Part shown: positions 11,197-19,308 of the stretch, in pieces
How positions within the stretch are numbered: the stretch's first letter is position 1
Layout of the letters: every line of letters begins with the position of its first letter
From: Salinarimonas sp046292825
Lineage (GTDB): Bacteria > Pseudomonadota > Alphaproteobacteria > Rhizobiales > Beijerinckiaceae
Reading direction: 5' to 3'
Assembly (NCBI RefSeq): GCF_046292825.1
Contig: NZ_JBKBQG010000021.1
Location: forward strand, 17,658 to 81,657
DNA: 64,000 nt
The notes under the pieces: generated by a model
What the model saw: only the letters and a program-made list of their open reading frames with translations
The model's database searches: none
Told to the model about the DNA's origin: nothing
Made by a program: the position numbers and the translations under genes

Positions 11197-11754
11197 ATGC
11201 GCCGCGCACTCGACGCCCTTTACGGGACGGCCCTCTGGCTGTCCGCCATCTGCATCATGATCATCGCGACGCTCGTCGGCCTCCAGGTCGCCGCGCGGAT
11301 CTACGACGCGATCATGCGCCTCTTCGGCCTGCCGCGCGGGGGATTCGTGATCCTCTCGCTCGCCGAGATCTCGGGCTATCTTTTCGCGGCGGCGAGCTTC
11401 CTCGCGCTCGCGGGCACGCTCAAGAGCGGCGCGCATATCCGCGTGACCATGCTCGTCAACGCGTTGCCGGCGCGGGTGCGCACGCTCGTCGAGGGGGCGG
11501 CGCTCGCCTTCGCGGCGGCGGCCGCGGCCTACGGCACCTGGCACGTCGGCTCCTACGCCTGGCAGAGCCTCGCCTTCAACGCCGTCTCGGCCGGCATGCT
11601 GCCGGTGCCGCTCGTCTATCCGCAGGCGGCGATGGCGGCGGGCGCGGCGATCCTGACGGTCGCCTTTCTCGACGAGCTCGTGATCACGATCCGAACCGGG
11701 CGGCCGAGCTTCTCGGCGCACGAGGACGCGGTCAATCTGGGCCGGGAGGGCTGA
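11197..11754 (+). CDS. TRAP transporter small permease, DctQ family
   Basis: This 185-residue membrane protein has four predicted helices (about residues 12-35, 52-75, 95-118 and 140-162). That is the usual size and topology of a DctQ subunit, which pairs with DctM in the inner membrane. The motif LKSGAHIRVTMLVNALP matches the family's G-HIRVD-L region. It is followed after 3 bases by the large permease, so the two are co-translated. The ribosome site before 11197 is weak, consistent with lower expression than the binding protein. Confidence 0.88.
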   Translation: MRRALDALYGTALWLSAICIMIIATLVGLQVAARIYDAIMRLFGLPRGGFVILSLAEISGYLFAAASFLALAGTLKSGAHIRVTMLVNALPARVRTLVEGAALAFAAAAAAYGTWHVGSYAWQSLAFNAVSAGMLPVPLVYPQAAMAAGAAILTVAFLDELVITIRTGRPSFSAHEDAVNLGREG

Positions 11755-11757
11755 GCC

Positions 11758-13059
11758 GTGGAACCGACCACCCTGATGCTCGCCTTGATCGGCTTCCTCT
11801 TCGTGATCCTCGGGCTCGGCGTCTGGATCGCCGTCGCGCTCGCGACCGTCGGCTTCGTGGCGATCGTCGTCACGCTGACCTTGCCGCCGGGCGCGATCCT
11901 CGCGACCTCGATGTGGCAGCAGCTCAATTCCTGGGACCTGACCGCGCTGCCGATGTTCATCCTGATGGGGGACATCCTGTTCCGCACGCGGCTGTCGCAG
12001 GACATGTTCGAGGGCCTCGCGCCCTGGCTCGCGCGCCTGCCGGGGCGGCTCCTCCACGTCAACGTGGTCGGCTGCACCATCTTCGCGGCGGTCTCCGGCT
12101 CGTCGGCGGCGACCTGCGCGACGATCGGGCGGATCTCGCTCGGCGAGTTGAAGAAGCGCGGCTATTCGGACGCGCTCGCGATCGGCACGCTCGCGGGGTC
12201 GGGCACGATCGGCCTGATGATCCCGCCCTCGATCATCCTGATCGTCTACGCCACGGCGACGGAGCAATCGGTGGCGCGGCTCTTCATCGCCGGCATCGTG
12301 CCGGGGCTGATGCTGACCGCGCTCTTCATGGCCTACGTGATCGTCTGGGCGCTCCTCAACCGCCATCGGATGCCCCCGCCCGAGCCGAAACTGCCGCTGC
12401 GCGAGCGCATCGCCAAGCTGCGCCGCCTCGCGCCGGTCGTCCTCCTCATCGTGGGCGTGATCGGCTCGATCTATGGCGGCCTCGCCTCGGCGACGGAGGC
12501 CGCGGCGGTCGGCGTGTTCCTCGCGCTCGCGGTCTCCTGGCGGGCGGGGACGCTCGACCGCGAGACCTTCTCGGCGGCCCTGATCGCGGCGACGAAGACC
12601 TCCTGCATGATCGCCTTCATCCTCGCGGGCGCCGCCTTCCTGACGACGGCGATGGGCTTCACGGGCATCCCGCGCATGCTCGCGGAATGGATCGGCACGA
12701 TGGGGCTCTCGCAGGGCATGCTGCTCTTGGCACTGACCCTGTTCTTCATCGTGCTCGGCTGCTTCCTCGACGGCATCTCGCTCGTGGTGCTGACCACCTC
12801 GATCATCATGCCGCTGGTGGGCGCCGCCGGCATCGACCTGATCTGGTTCGGCATCTTCATCGTGCTCGTCGTCGAGATGGCGCAGATCACGCCGCCGGTC
12901 GGCTTCAACCTCTACGTCCTGCAATCGCTGACGGGGCGCGACATCTTCCGGCTCGGCTGGTACACGGCGCCCTTCTTCCTGATCATGTGCTTCGCCGCCT
13001 TCCTGCTCGCGCTGTTCCCCGACATCGCGCTGTGGCTGCCGCGCACGATGCTGCAATGA
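11758..13059 (+). CDS. TRAP transporter large permease, DctM family
   Basis: This 433-residue inner-membrane protein has about 12 hydrophobic helices and DctM signatures: VSGSSAATCATIGRIS (about 113-128), GSGTIGLMIPPSIILIVYA and ITPPVGFNLYVLQ. It forms the ion-driven translocation channel of the TRAP system. The start is a GTG 3 bases after the dctQ stop, inside a GGGAGGGCTGAGCC ribosome site, which indicates coupling. Family C repeat material follows the stop. Confidence 0.93.
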   Translation: MEPTTLMLALIGFLFVILGLGVWIAVALATVGFVAIVVTLTLPPGAILATSMWQQLNSWDLTALPMFILMGDILFRTRLSQDMFEGLAPWLARLPGRLLHVNVVGCTIFAAVSGSSAATCATIGRISLGELKKRGYSDALAIGTLAGSGTIGLMIPPSIILIVYATATEQSVARLFIAGIVPGLMLTALFMAYVIVWALLNRHRMPPPEPKLPLRERIAKLRRLAPVVLLIVGVIGSIYGGLASATEAAAVGVFLALAVSWRAGTLDRETFSAALIAATKTSCMIAFILAGAAFLTTAMGFTGIPRMLAEWIGTMGLSQGMLLLALTLFFIVLGCFLDGISLVVLTTSIIMPLVGAAGIDLIWFGIFIVLVVEMAQITPPVGFNLYVLQSLTGRDIFRLGWYTAPFFLIMCFAAFLLALFPDIALWLPRTMLQ

Positions 13060-13067
13060 GAGGCGCC

Positions 13068-13237
13068 TCCCCTCTCCCTCTCCTTCTCCTCAGGGGAAGG
13101 TGGCTCCGACCCCGAACAGGGGTCGGAGACGGATGGGGTCTTTCGACCCGCAGGGTCGAAGGGGCGTCGGGAGCCGCCGAACGTAAGCAGCTCTACGACG
13201 ACGCCCCTTCGCAGCTTCGCTGCGAATGACCACATCC
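13068..13237. repeat. Family C hairpin repeat, copy 1
   Basis: The 338-bp gap from 13060 to 13397 is mostly repeat. It starts CTCCCTCTCCTTCTCCTCAGG, then runs through several small hairpins (CCGACCCCGAACAGGGGTCGG, TTCGACCCGCAGGGTCGAA, TTCGCAGCTTCGCTGCGAA). A second copy starts near 63909. The remainder up to the MarR gene shows no convincing gene; TATAG at about 13355-13360 could be part of the promoter. Confidence 0.7.
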
Positions 13238-13397
13238 GACCCGGCGGCTTCTCGCCTCGATCCGATTTCGCGGATCACGATGTGCGGATGTCGCAGCCCT
13301 TTCGGGAGAGGGGTTCTCGCGGGCGACCGGCGAGACAAGAGGCGCCGCGCTCCGCTATAGCGTCGCGGGGATGGAACCAGAGAGCGAGGGCACCGCC

Positions 13398-13925
13398 ATG
13401 AACGAGGATGTGGGCAAGCGCACGGTCGGACCGGTCGTCTCCTCGGCCCATCTCGCGGAATCGGGCTTTCCGTCGCTGTCCGAGTTCGAGTTCGGTCTCA
13501 TCCTGGCGAGCCACGCCTTCCACCGCTGGATGATGCGCTGCATGGCGGCGGCGGGGGTGGCGGACGCGTCGGTGCTCGACGTGCTGATCCTGCACACCGT
13601 CAATCATCGCGGGCGGCCCAAGAAGCTCGCCGACATCTGCCTCGTCCTCTCGATCGAGGACACGCACACCGTGTCCTACTCGATCAAGAAGCTCGAGGGG
13701 GCCGGGCTCGTCGCGTCGGGGCGCGCGGGCAAGGAGAAGACGGTCGAGATCACGAAGGCCGGGCGCGAGGTCTGCGCGCGCTATCGCGAGATCCGCGACG
13801 CGCTCCTCGTCAAGCCGGTCGGCGCCACCGGGCTCGACCGCGAGCGGCTCTCCGAGCTCGCCGCGATGCTGCGCGCGCTCTCGGGGCATTACGACCAGGC
13901 GGCGCGCGCGGCGGCGTCCCTCTGA
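13398..13925 (+). CDS. MarR-family winged-helix transcriptional regulator
   Basis: The protein has 175 residues from the ATG at 13398, chosen for GAGGG 7 bases upstream; an ATG at 13371 would add nine residues. A winged helix-turn-helix is visible from RGRPKKLADICLVLSIEDTHTVSYSIKKLEGAGLVASGRAGKEKTVEITKAG, with the recognition helix around DTHTVSYSIKKL and the wing at GRAGKEKTV. MarR proteins act as dimers on palindromes and respond to small aromatic or acidic ligands. It lies next to the TRAP/hydantoinase cluster, so it may control that cluster through the palindrome at 9942-9973. This link is inference. Confidence 0.85.
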   Translation: MNEDVGKRTVGPVVSSAHLAESGFPSLSEFEFGLILASHAFHRWMMRCMAAAGVADASVLDVLILHTVNHRGRPKKLADICLVLSIEDTHTVSYSIKKLEGAGLVASGRAGKEKTVEITKAGREVCARYREIRDALLVKPVGATGLDRERLSELAAMLRALSGHYDQAARAAASL

Positions 13926-13947
13926 GATTTCGGACGTCGTAACGAGA

Positions 13948-13980
13948 ACGGGCGCCCACCGGGGCGCCCGTCGTCGTTTT
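13948..13980. terminator. Bidirectional rho-independent terminator
   Basis: ACGGGCGCCC (13948-13957) and GGGCGCCCGT (13962-13971) form a perfect stem, and CGTCGTTTT follows on the plus strand. It lies between the convergent MarR-type gene and petC and can serve both. Confidence 0.75.
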
Positions 13981-14002
13981 CGGACCGCGCGAGGCGCGCG
14001 CC

Positions 14003-14887
14003 TCAGGCCTTGCCGGGGGCGTTCGGCTCCGGCTCGCCGCCGACGCGGGCCCAGATCCGCTTCTTGACGAAGTAGAGTAGGCCGGCGAACACGATCAGGA
14101 ACGCCATCACGTTGAAGCCGATGCGCTTGCGCTGCTCGAGATGGGGCTCGGCCGTCCACATCAGGAAGGCCGTGACGTCCTTGGCGTATTGCGCGACCGT
14201 CTCCGGCACCACGGGGCGACCGTTCGCGTCGCGCGGATACTCGACCAGCTCGTCGAAGAGCACGTTCGGCATCGCGACGATGTTGCCGGGGTAGTAGTAA
14301 TTGTAATGGCCGCCGAGCGACAGATCGACGTCCTCGGGCGGGTCGATATAGCCCTGCAGGAAGGCGGCGACGTAGTTCACGCCCTGGTGGTCGTACTGGG
14401 TGAAGACGTCCGTGATCCAGAACGGGAAGCCGCGCTCGTAGGTGCGCGCCTTGACGATGACCGAGAGGTCCGGCGGCGCCTTGCCGCCGTTGGCCGCCGC
14501 CGCGGCGACCTTGTTGGGGAACGGCGAGGGCCAGCGATCGGCGAGGGTCGCGGGACGCATCACCGGCTCGCCGAACTCGTCGTAGCCGCCGGGCACCATG
14601 AATTCGGCCGCGAAGGCCTCCACCTGCTCGACGGTGTATTCCGGTCCGCCCCGCTCGGTGAGGTTCCGGAAGGAGACCTTGTCGAGGCCGTGGCAGGCGG
14701 CGCAGGCGGTCTTGAAGACCTGGAAGCCGCGCTGGATCTGCGCCCGGTCGAAGGTGCCGAACGGACCCGCGAAGCTCCAGGTCTGCCGGGGCGGCGTGGC
14801 GCCGCCGCCGGCCGCGTGGGCCGCGCCCGCCGAGACCGAGAGGGCGGCGGCGAGAACGCCGGCGATGCCGAGGATCTTCTTCATCAT
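14003..14887 (-). CDS. petC: Cytochrome c1 of the bc1 complex
   Basis: This 294-residue protein has a Sec signal peptide (cleavage near residue 25, AGAAHA), the covalent haem motif CAACH (62-66), a distal methionine in GNIVAMPNVL, and one C-terminal membrane anchor (NVMAFLIVFAGLLYFVKKRIW). It accepts electrons from the Rieske protein and passes them to cytochrome c in the periplasm. ATGATG at 14887 follows AAGGA; the longer in-frame extension to 14974 overlaps petB and lacks a signal-peptide form. It is the last gene of the petABC operon, 34 bp after petB. Confidence 0.96.
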   Translation of the reverse strand: MMKKILGIAGVLAAALSVSAGAAHAAGGGATPPRQTWSFAGPFGTFDRAQIQRGFQVFKTACAACHGLDKVSFRNLTERGGPEYTVEQVEAFAAEFMVPGGYDEFGEPVMRPATLADRWPSPFPNKVAAAAANGGKAPPDLSVIVKARTYERGFPFWITDVFTQYDHQGVNYVAAFLQGYIDPPEDVDLSLGGHYNYYYPGNIVAMPNVLFDELVEYPRDANGRPVVPETVAQYAKDVTAFLMWTAEPHLEQRKRIGFNVMAFLIVFAGLLYFVKKRIWARVGGEPEPNAPGKA

Positions 14888-14921
14888 CGAAATCCTTGTC
14901 CTTGTCCTGTCCGACCTCGCC

Positions 14922-16199
14922 TCAGCCCTTCGACTGAGGCTCGGCGGCCGCGCCGGCGGGAATGCCCGAGCCACCCTTCTTGCCCAGCACCGCCTCGGCG
15001 ATCGAGTTCGGCAGCGGCCGCGGCTTCTCGAAGAGGCCGAGCAGCGGCAACGCGATCAGGAAGTAGGCGAAGTAGAGGAAGGTGAAGATCTGCGTGAGGA
15101 ACACGTAGATGCCCTCGGCCGGACGCGAGCCGAGCCAGCCGAGCACCAGGCAGGTCACGACGAACACCCAGAACACCACCTGGAAGACCGGGCGGTAGGA
15201 TCCCGAGCGGACGCGGGAGGTGTCGAGCCAGGGCAGCAGCGCGAGCACCGCGATCGACGCGAACATCAGGATGACGCCGCCGAGCGCGTCCGGGACGGCG
15301 CGCAGGATCGCGTAGAAGGGCAGGAAGTACCATTCCGGCACGATGTGCGCGGGCGTCGCGGCCGGGTCGGCCGGGATGTAGTTGTCCGCGTGGCCGAGAT
15401 AGTTCGGCAGGTAGAACACGAACCACATGAAGAAGATCGTGAAGAGCACCAGCGAGAAGGTGTCCTTCACCGTCATGTAGGGGTGGAACGGCACCGCGTC
15501 CTTGCCGGACTTGATCGGCACGCCGGTCGGGTTGTTGTTGCCCGGAACGTGCAGCGCCCAGACGTGGAGCAGGGCCACGCCGAGGATCATGAAGGGCAGG
15601 AGGTAGTGCAGCGAGAAGAAGCGGTTCAGCGTCGGATTGCCGACCGAGTAGCCGCCCCACAGGAACGAGACCACCACGTCGCCGACGACCGGGATGACCG
15701 AGAACAGGTTCGTGATCACGGTCGCGCCCCAGAAGGACATCTGGCCCCAGGGCAGCACGTAGCCCATGAAGGCGGTGGCCATCATGAGGAGCAGGATGAT
15801 CACGCCGAGGATCCAGAGCACCTCGCGCGGCGCCTTGTAGGACCCGTAATAGAGGCCGCGGAAGATGTGGATGTAGACCGCGATGAAGAACATCGAGGCG
15901 CCGTTGGCGTGCAGGTAGCGCAGCAGCCACCCGTACTCGACGTTGCGCATGATGTGCTCGACCGACGCGAAGGCGTGGTCCGCATGCGGCGTGTAATGCA
16001 TGGCGAGCACGATGCCCGTCACGATCTGCAGCATGAGGATGACCATCAGGATCGCCCCAAAGGTCCACATGTAGTTCAGATTGCGCGGGACGGGGAAGGC
16101 CACGAAGGACGAGTGCACCAGGCCGATGATCGGCAGGCGGCTCTCCAGCCACTTCGCGGCGCGGGTCTTCGGAACGTAGGTGGTGGGATGTGCGCTCAT
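14922..16199 (-). CDS. petB: Cytochrome b of the bc1 complex
   Basis: This 425-residue, eight-helix membrane protein carries the two b haems and the Qo/Qi sites. The four haem-ligand histidines are at positions 97, 111, 198 and 212 (RYLHANGASMFF, YIHIFRG, LHYLLPF, LLHVWALHVPG). The Qo motif PEWYFLPFYAILRAVP is present. It oxidises ubiquinol and is the core of the proton-motive Q cycle. It is full length and fused to nothing, as in alphaproteobacterial fbcB. It sits between petA and petC in one operon. Confidence 0.98.
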   Translation of the reverse strand: MSAHPTTYVPKTRAAKWLESRLPIIGLVHSSFVAFPVPRNLNYMWTFGAILMVILMLQIVTGIVLAMHYTPHADHAFASVEHIMRNVEYGWLLRYLHANGASMFFIAVYIHIFRGLYYGSYKAPREVLWILGVIILLLMMATAFMGYVLPWGQMSFWGATVITNLFSVIPVVGDVVVSFLWGGYSVGNPTLNRFFSLHYLLPFMILGVALLHVWALHVPGNNNPTGVPIKSGKDAVPFHPYMTVKDTFSLVLFTIFFMWFVFYLPNYLGHADNYIPADPAATPAHIVPEWYFLPFYAILRAVPDALGGVILMFASIAVLALLPWLDTSRVRSGSYRPVFQVVFWVFVVTCLVLGWLGSRPAEGIYVFLTQIFTFLYFAYFLIALPLLGLFEKPRPLPNSIAEAVLGKKGGSGIPAGAAAEPQSKG

Positions 16200-16281
16200 G
16201 GGTCTCGCCTGATCTCGGATCTCGCGGGAGGTCTCGATCGAGGCCGGGCGGCGCGCCGTCCGACCTCTCCGCCGGACGGCC

Positions 16282-16818
16282 TCAGGCCTCGCCGATGACG
16301 ATGCGGGTGTCTTCGACGAAGCGGTAGGGCGGAACCGGCAGGTTGATGGGCGCCGGACCCTGGCGGATGCGGCCGGACGTGTCGAAGACCGAGCCGTGGC
16401 AGGGGCAGAACCAACCGCCGTACGCCCCCTGGAAATCGAGCGGGATGCACCCCAGATGCGTGCAGCTGCCGTACAGGATGAGCCATTGCTCGCGGCCGGC
16501 CTGGACGCGCTCGGAATCGGGCTGCGGGTCCTTGAGCGCCGACAGCGGCGTGTCCACGGCCGCGGCGATCTCGGCCTGCGTGCGGTGACGCACGAAGATC
16601 AGCGCGCCGCGCCAGAACAGGCGGACGATCTGCCCCTCGGCGATCGGCGCGAGGTCGACCTCGATGGGAGCGCCCTGGGCGACCGTCTCCCGGTCGGGGG
16701 CGAGCTGGGCGATGAAGGGCCAAGCCGCGGCGGCGACGCCGACGGCGCCCATGGCGCCGGTCGCGATGAACAGGAAGTCCCGCCGCGTCGGCTCTTGCGA
16801 TGTGGTGGTCTCGGCCAC
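16282..16818 (-). CDS. petA: Ubiquinol-cytochrome c reductase Rieske iron-sulfur subunit
   Basis: The protein has 178 residues from a GTG at 16818 with GGGAG 6 bases upstream; a longer ATG frame from 16953 has no comparable site. The twin-arginine signal/anchor TRRDFLFIATGAMGAVGV sits at 11-28. The cluster-binding boxes are CTHLGC (119-124) and CPCHGS (138-143), and GPAPINLPVPPYRF is the Pro-loop. It moves electrons from quinol at the Qo site to cytochrome c1. It is the first gene of the petABC operon. Confidence 0.96.
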   Translation of the reverse strand: MAETTTSQEPTRRDFLFIATGAMGAVGVAAAAWPFIAQLAPDRETVAQGAPIEVDLAPIAEGQIVRLFWRGALIFVRHRTQAEIAAAVDTPLSALKDPQPDSERVQAGREQWLILYGSCTHLGCIPLDFQGAYGGWFCPCHGSVFDTSGRIRQGPAPINLPVPPYRFVEDTRIVIGEA

Positions 16819-17355
16819 GTCACTCTCCCGCAATGGGTTTCTAACAAGGTCGTACGCCACCCGGGGGACCCGCGAGGGGCACCGAGCGACGTCGCACGCG
16901 ATAGCGAGGCGCGGACCTTGGCGGGAAATGCCGCAGGACCCACGCGCGCGCAATGCGACCGGGCGTCGCCCGCGCGTCGGTGCTCTCGCACGGCGGCGCT
17001 TCCGTGTCCAGATGTGGAAAGCTCCAATGCGACCTCCCGCGCCTTCTACCTTATGACGAAAGCGCCTTTTCCGCGCCTCCCGGACGACGCCGCGCGCGAG
17101 GGCCCCCCAGGGCGGGACGCGCGGGCGGGCACAGGACGCGCAGAGGCGAATCGCCGCGGCAGGGCCTGCCGGGACGACGGGGGAGACGCGCGCGGGCGCG
17201 CCACATTACCAAATCGTCATGCGGCGGCATTGGACGCGCAACCCGCGCCGCCCCATCTCGGAGGTACGAGGCGCGTCCAGCGTCCACCCCCCTCCCCCGC
17301 GCGGACCGACATGCGCACACACATGCGGACACACATGCTCCGGAGCCTGCAGCCG
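16819..17355. other. 537-bp intergenic region between petABC and the htrA-like gene
   Basis: This divergent region must carry the promoters for petABC (leftward) and the protease operon (rightward). Several long open frames cross it, but their codon use and lack of family motifs argue against genes. A 12-bp tandem repeat (about 17311-17337) encodes a possible extended N-terminus MRTHMRTHM for the protease. I see no convincing -35/-10 pair. Confidence 0.5.
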
Positions 17356-18576
17356 ATGAATCCGATCCCCTCCCGCCGCCCGCGCGCCGGGCTCCTCGCC
17401 ACCGCCTTCACCGCCGCCGGCGTCGCGCTCGGCACGAGCGGCGCCGTCCTCTTCGGCAGCGGCGTCCTGCCGCCCGCCCCCGCCGCCGCGGCGCCGCTGA
17501 CGCTGCAGGCGCCCGTCGAGATGCCGAGCTTCGCGGACGTCGTCGAGCGCGTGCGCCCCGCCGTCGTCTCGGTGCGCGTGCGCGGCCAGGCGGTCGCCGC
17601 CCGCGATGGCGAGGGCGGCGCGCGTCCCGGCGCCGGGCGCATGCCCGACATCTCCCCCGATCACCCGCTCTACGAGTTCTTCCGCGGCTTCGGCGACATC
17701 GATCCGCGCGAGAACCGGCCCGGCCCGCGCGGTCCCCGCGGCCCCCGAGGCGCCGCCTCGCAGGGCTCGGGCTTCTTCGTCAGCGCCGACGGGCTGATCG
17801 TCACCAACAACCACGTCGTCCAGGGCGCGCGCGAGGTCGAGATCCTCACCGACGACGGGCGCACCCTCTCCGCGCGCGTCGTCGGCACCGACCCGCGCAC
17901 CGATCTCGCGGTGCTGCGCGTCGATAGCGACGAGGTGTTCCCCTACGTCGCCTTCGCGTCCGGCCGCTCGCGCATCGGCGATTGGGTGGTGGCGATCGGC
18001 AATCCGTTCGGGCTCGGCGGCTCGGTGACGGCGGGCATCGTCTCGGCCGAGAGCCGCGACATCGGCGCGGGCCCCTACGACGACTTCATCCAGATCGACG
18101 CCCCGATCAATCGCGGCAATTCCGGCGGGCCGACCTTCAACCTGCGCGGCGAGGTGGTCGGCGTGAACACGGCGATCTACTCGCCGTCGGGCGGCAATGT
18201 CGGCATCGCCTTCGCGATCCCCGCCCATGTCGCCGTCGACGTCGCGGGCCAGCTCGCGGAGGCGGGCGAGGTGACGCGCGGCTTCCTCGGCGTCCAGGTC
18301 CAGGCGGTGACGCGCGAGATCGCGGAGGCGATCGGGCTGCCCTCCGCCCGCGGCGCGCTCATCGCCGAGCCCCAGCGCGGCACGCCCGCCGATCGCGCCG
18401 GCCTGCGCTCGGGCGACGTGATCGTCGCCGTCGACGGCGCGCCGATCGCCGACCATCGCGAGCTCACCCGCCGCATCGCCGCGATCGCGCCCGGCACCCG
18501 CGTGCCGATCACGATCGTGCGCCGCGGCGGCCCGCGCGACGTCGCCGTGGAGATCGGCCGCCTGCCGGGGAATTGA
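17356..18576 (+). CDS. HtrA/Deg-family periplasmic serine protease with one PDZ domain
   Basis: The protein has 406 residues from ATG 17356; in-frame ATGs at 17311, 17323 and 17335 are alternatives. A basic N-terminus and a hydrophobic signal or anchor (about 14-50) are followed by a trypsin-like domain. The triad motifs are TNNHVV (His), DPRTDLAVLRV (Asp) and GNSGGP (Ser). A single PDZ starts at GFLGVQVQ. Deg proteins degrade or refold damaged envelope proteins. Only one PDZ is present, against two in classical DegP, so it resembles the DegS/short-HtrA layout. A long collagen-like Pro/Gly/Arg loop precedes the His motif. A response regulator follows after 45 bp. Confidence 0.92.
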   Translation: MNPIPSRRPRAGLLATAFTAAGVALGTSGAVLFGSGVLPPAPAAAAPLTLQAPVEMPSFADVVERVRPAVVSVRVRGQAVAARDGEGGARPGAGRMPDISPDHPLYEFFRGFGDIDPRENRPGPRGPRGPRGAASQGSGFFVSADGLIVTNNHVVQGAREVEILTDDGRTLSARVVGTDPRTDLAVLRVDSDEVFPYVAFASGRSRIGDWVVAIGNPFGLGGSVTAGIVSAESRDIGAGPYDDFIQIDAPINRGNSGGPTFNLRGEVVGVNTAIYSPSGGNVGIAFAIPAHVAVDVAGQLAEAGEVTRGFLGVQVQAVTREIAEAIGLPSARGALIAEPQRGTPADRAGLRSGDVIVAVDGAPIADHRELTRRIAAIAPGTRVPITIVRRGGPRDVAVEIGRLPGN

Positions 18577-18621
18577 GCGCTCCGCGTCGCGCGCGGCGCC
18601 GAGAGCGGCTAGAAGAGACCC

Positions 18622-19308
18622 ATGAAGATCCTCATCGTCGAAGACGATCGCGAGGCGGCGCGCTTCCTCGCCAAGGGGCTGACCGAGGCGGGGCACGTCG
18701 TCGACCATGCCGCCGACGGGCTCGACGGCTACGCGCTCGCCGAAGCGGGCGGCTACGACGTGCTCGTGGTCGACCGCATGCTGCCCAAGCTCGAGGGCCT
18801 GTCGCTGATCCGCTCGCTGCGCGAGCAGGGCGACACCACGCCCGTCCTCATCCTCTCCGCGCTCGGCCAGGTCGACGACCGGGTGAAGGGCCTGCGCGCG
18901 GGCGGGGACGACTACCTGACGAAGCCCTACGCCTTCTCCGAGCTCCTCGCGCGCGTCGAGGTGCTCGCCCGCCGGCGGGGCGCCGGGGCGGGGGGCGAGG
19001 ACACCGTCTACCGCGTCGGCGATCTCGAGCTCGATCGGCTCTCGCGCCGGGTGACGCGGGCGGGCCGCGAGATCGAGCTGCAGCCGCGCGAGTTCCGTCT
19101 GCTCGAATACCTGATGAAGAACGCCGGGCAGGTCGTCACCCGCACGATGCTGCTCGAGCACGTCTGGGACTACCATTTCGACCCGCAGACGAACGTCATC
19201 GACGTCCACGTCTCGCGCCTGCGCGCCAAGATCGACAAGGGCTTCGAGACCGCCCTCATCCAGACGGTCCGCGGCGCGGGATACCGCATAAGGGGGAGCG
19301 GGGGGTGA
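18622..19308 (+). CDS. OmpR/PhoB-family response regulator
   Basis: This 228-residue protein has a receiver domain (1-120) with acidic pocket EDD (7-9), phospho-acceptor D51 in VVDRMLP and K101 in LTKPY. It is joined to a winged-helix effector (about 130-225) with the signature LEHVWDYHFDPQTNVIDVHVSRLRAKID. It is a two-component transcription factor. Its stop overlaps the GTG start of the sensor kinase, so the two are coupled. The order htrA, regulator, kinase suggests an envelope-stress circuit in which the protease is target or partner. Confidence 0.95.
   Translation: MKILIVEDDREAARFLAKGLTEAGHVVDHAADGLDGYALAEAGGYDVLVVDRMLPKLEGLSLIRSLREQGDTTPVLILSALGQVDDRVKGLRAGGDDYLTKPYAFSELLARVEVLARRRGAGAGGEDTVYRVGDLELDRLSRRVTRAGREIELQPREFRLLEYLMKNAGQVVTRTMLLEHVWDYHFDPQTNVIDVHVSRLRAKIDKGFETALIQTVRGAGYRIRGSGG

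Noticed and set aside
16396..17355. Open frame leading into the htrA-like gene from the petA region
   Set aside because: The upstream part overlaps petA antisense and lacks protein motifs; the signal sequence begins only near 17356.
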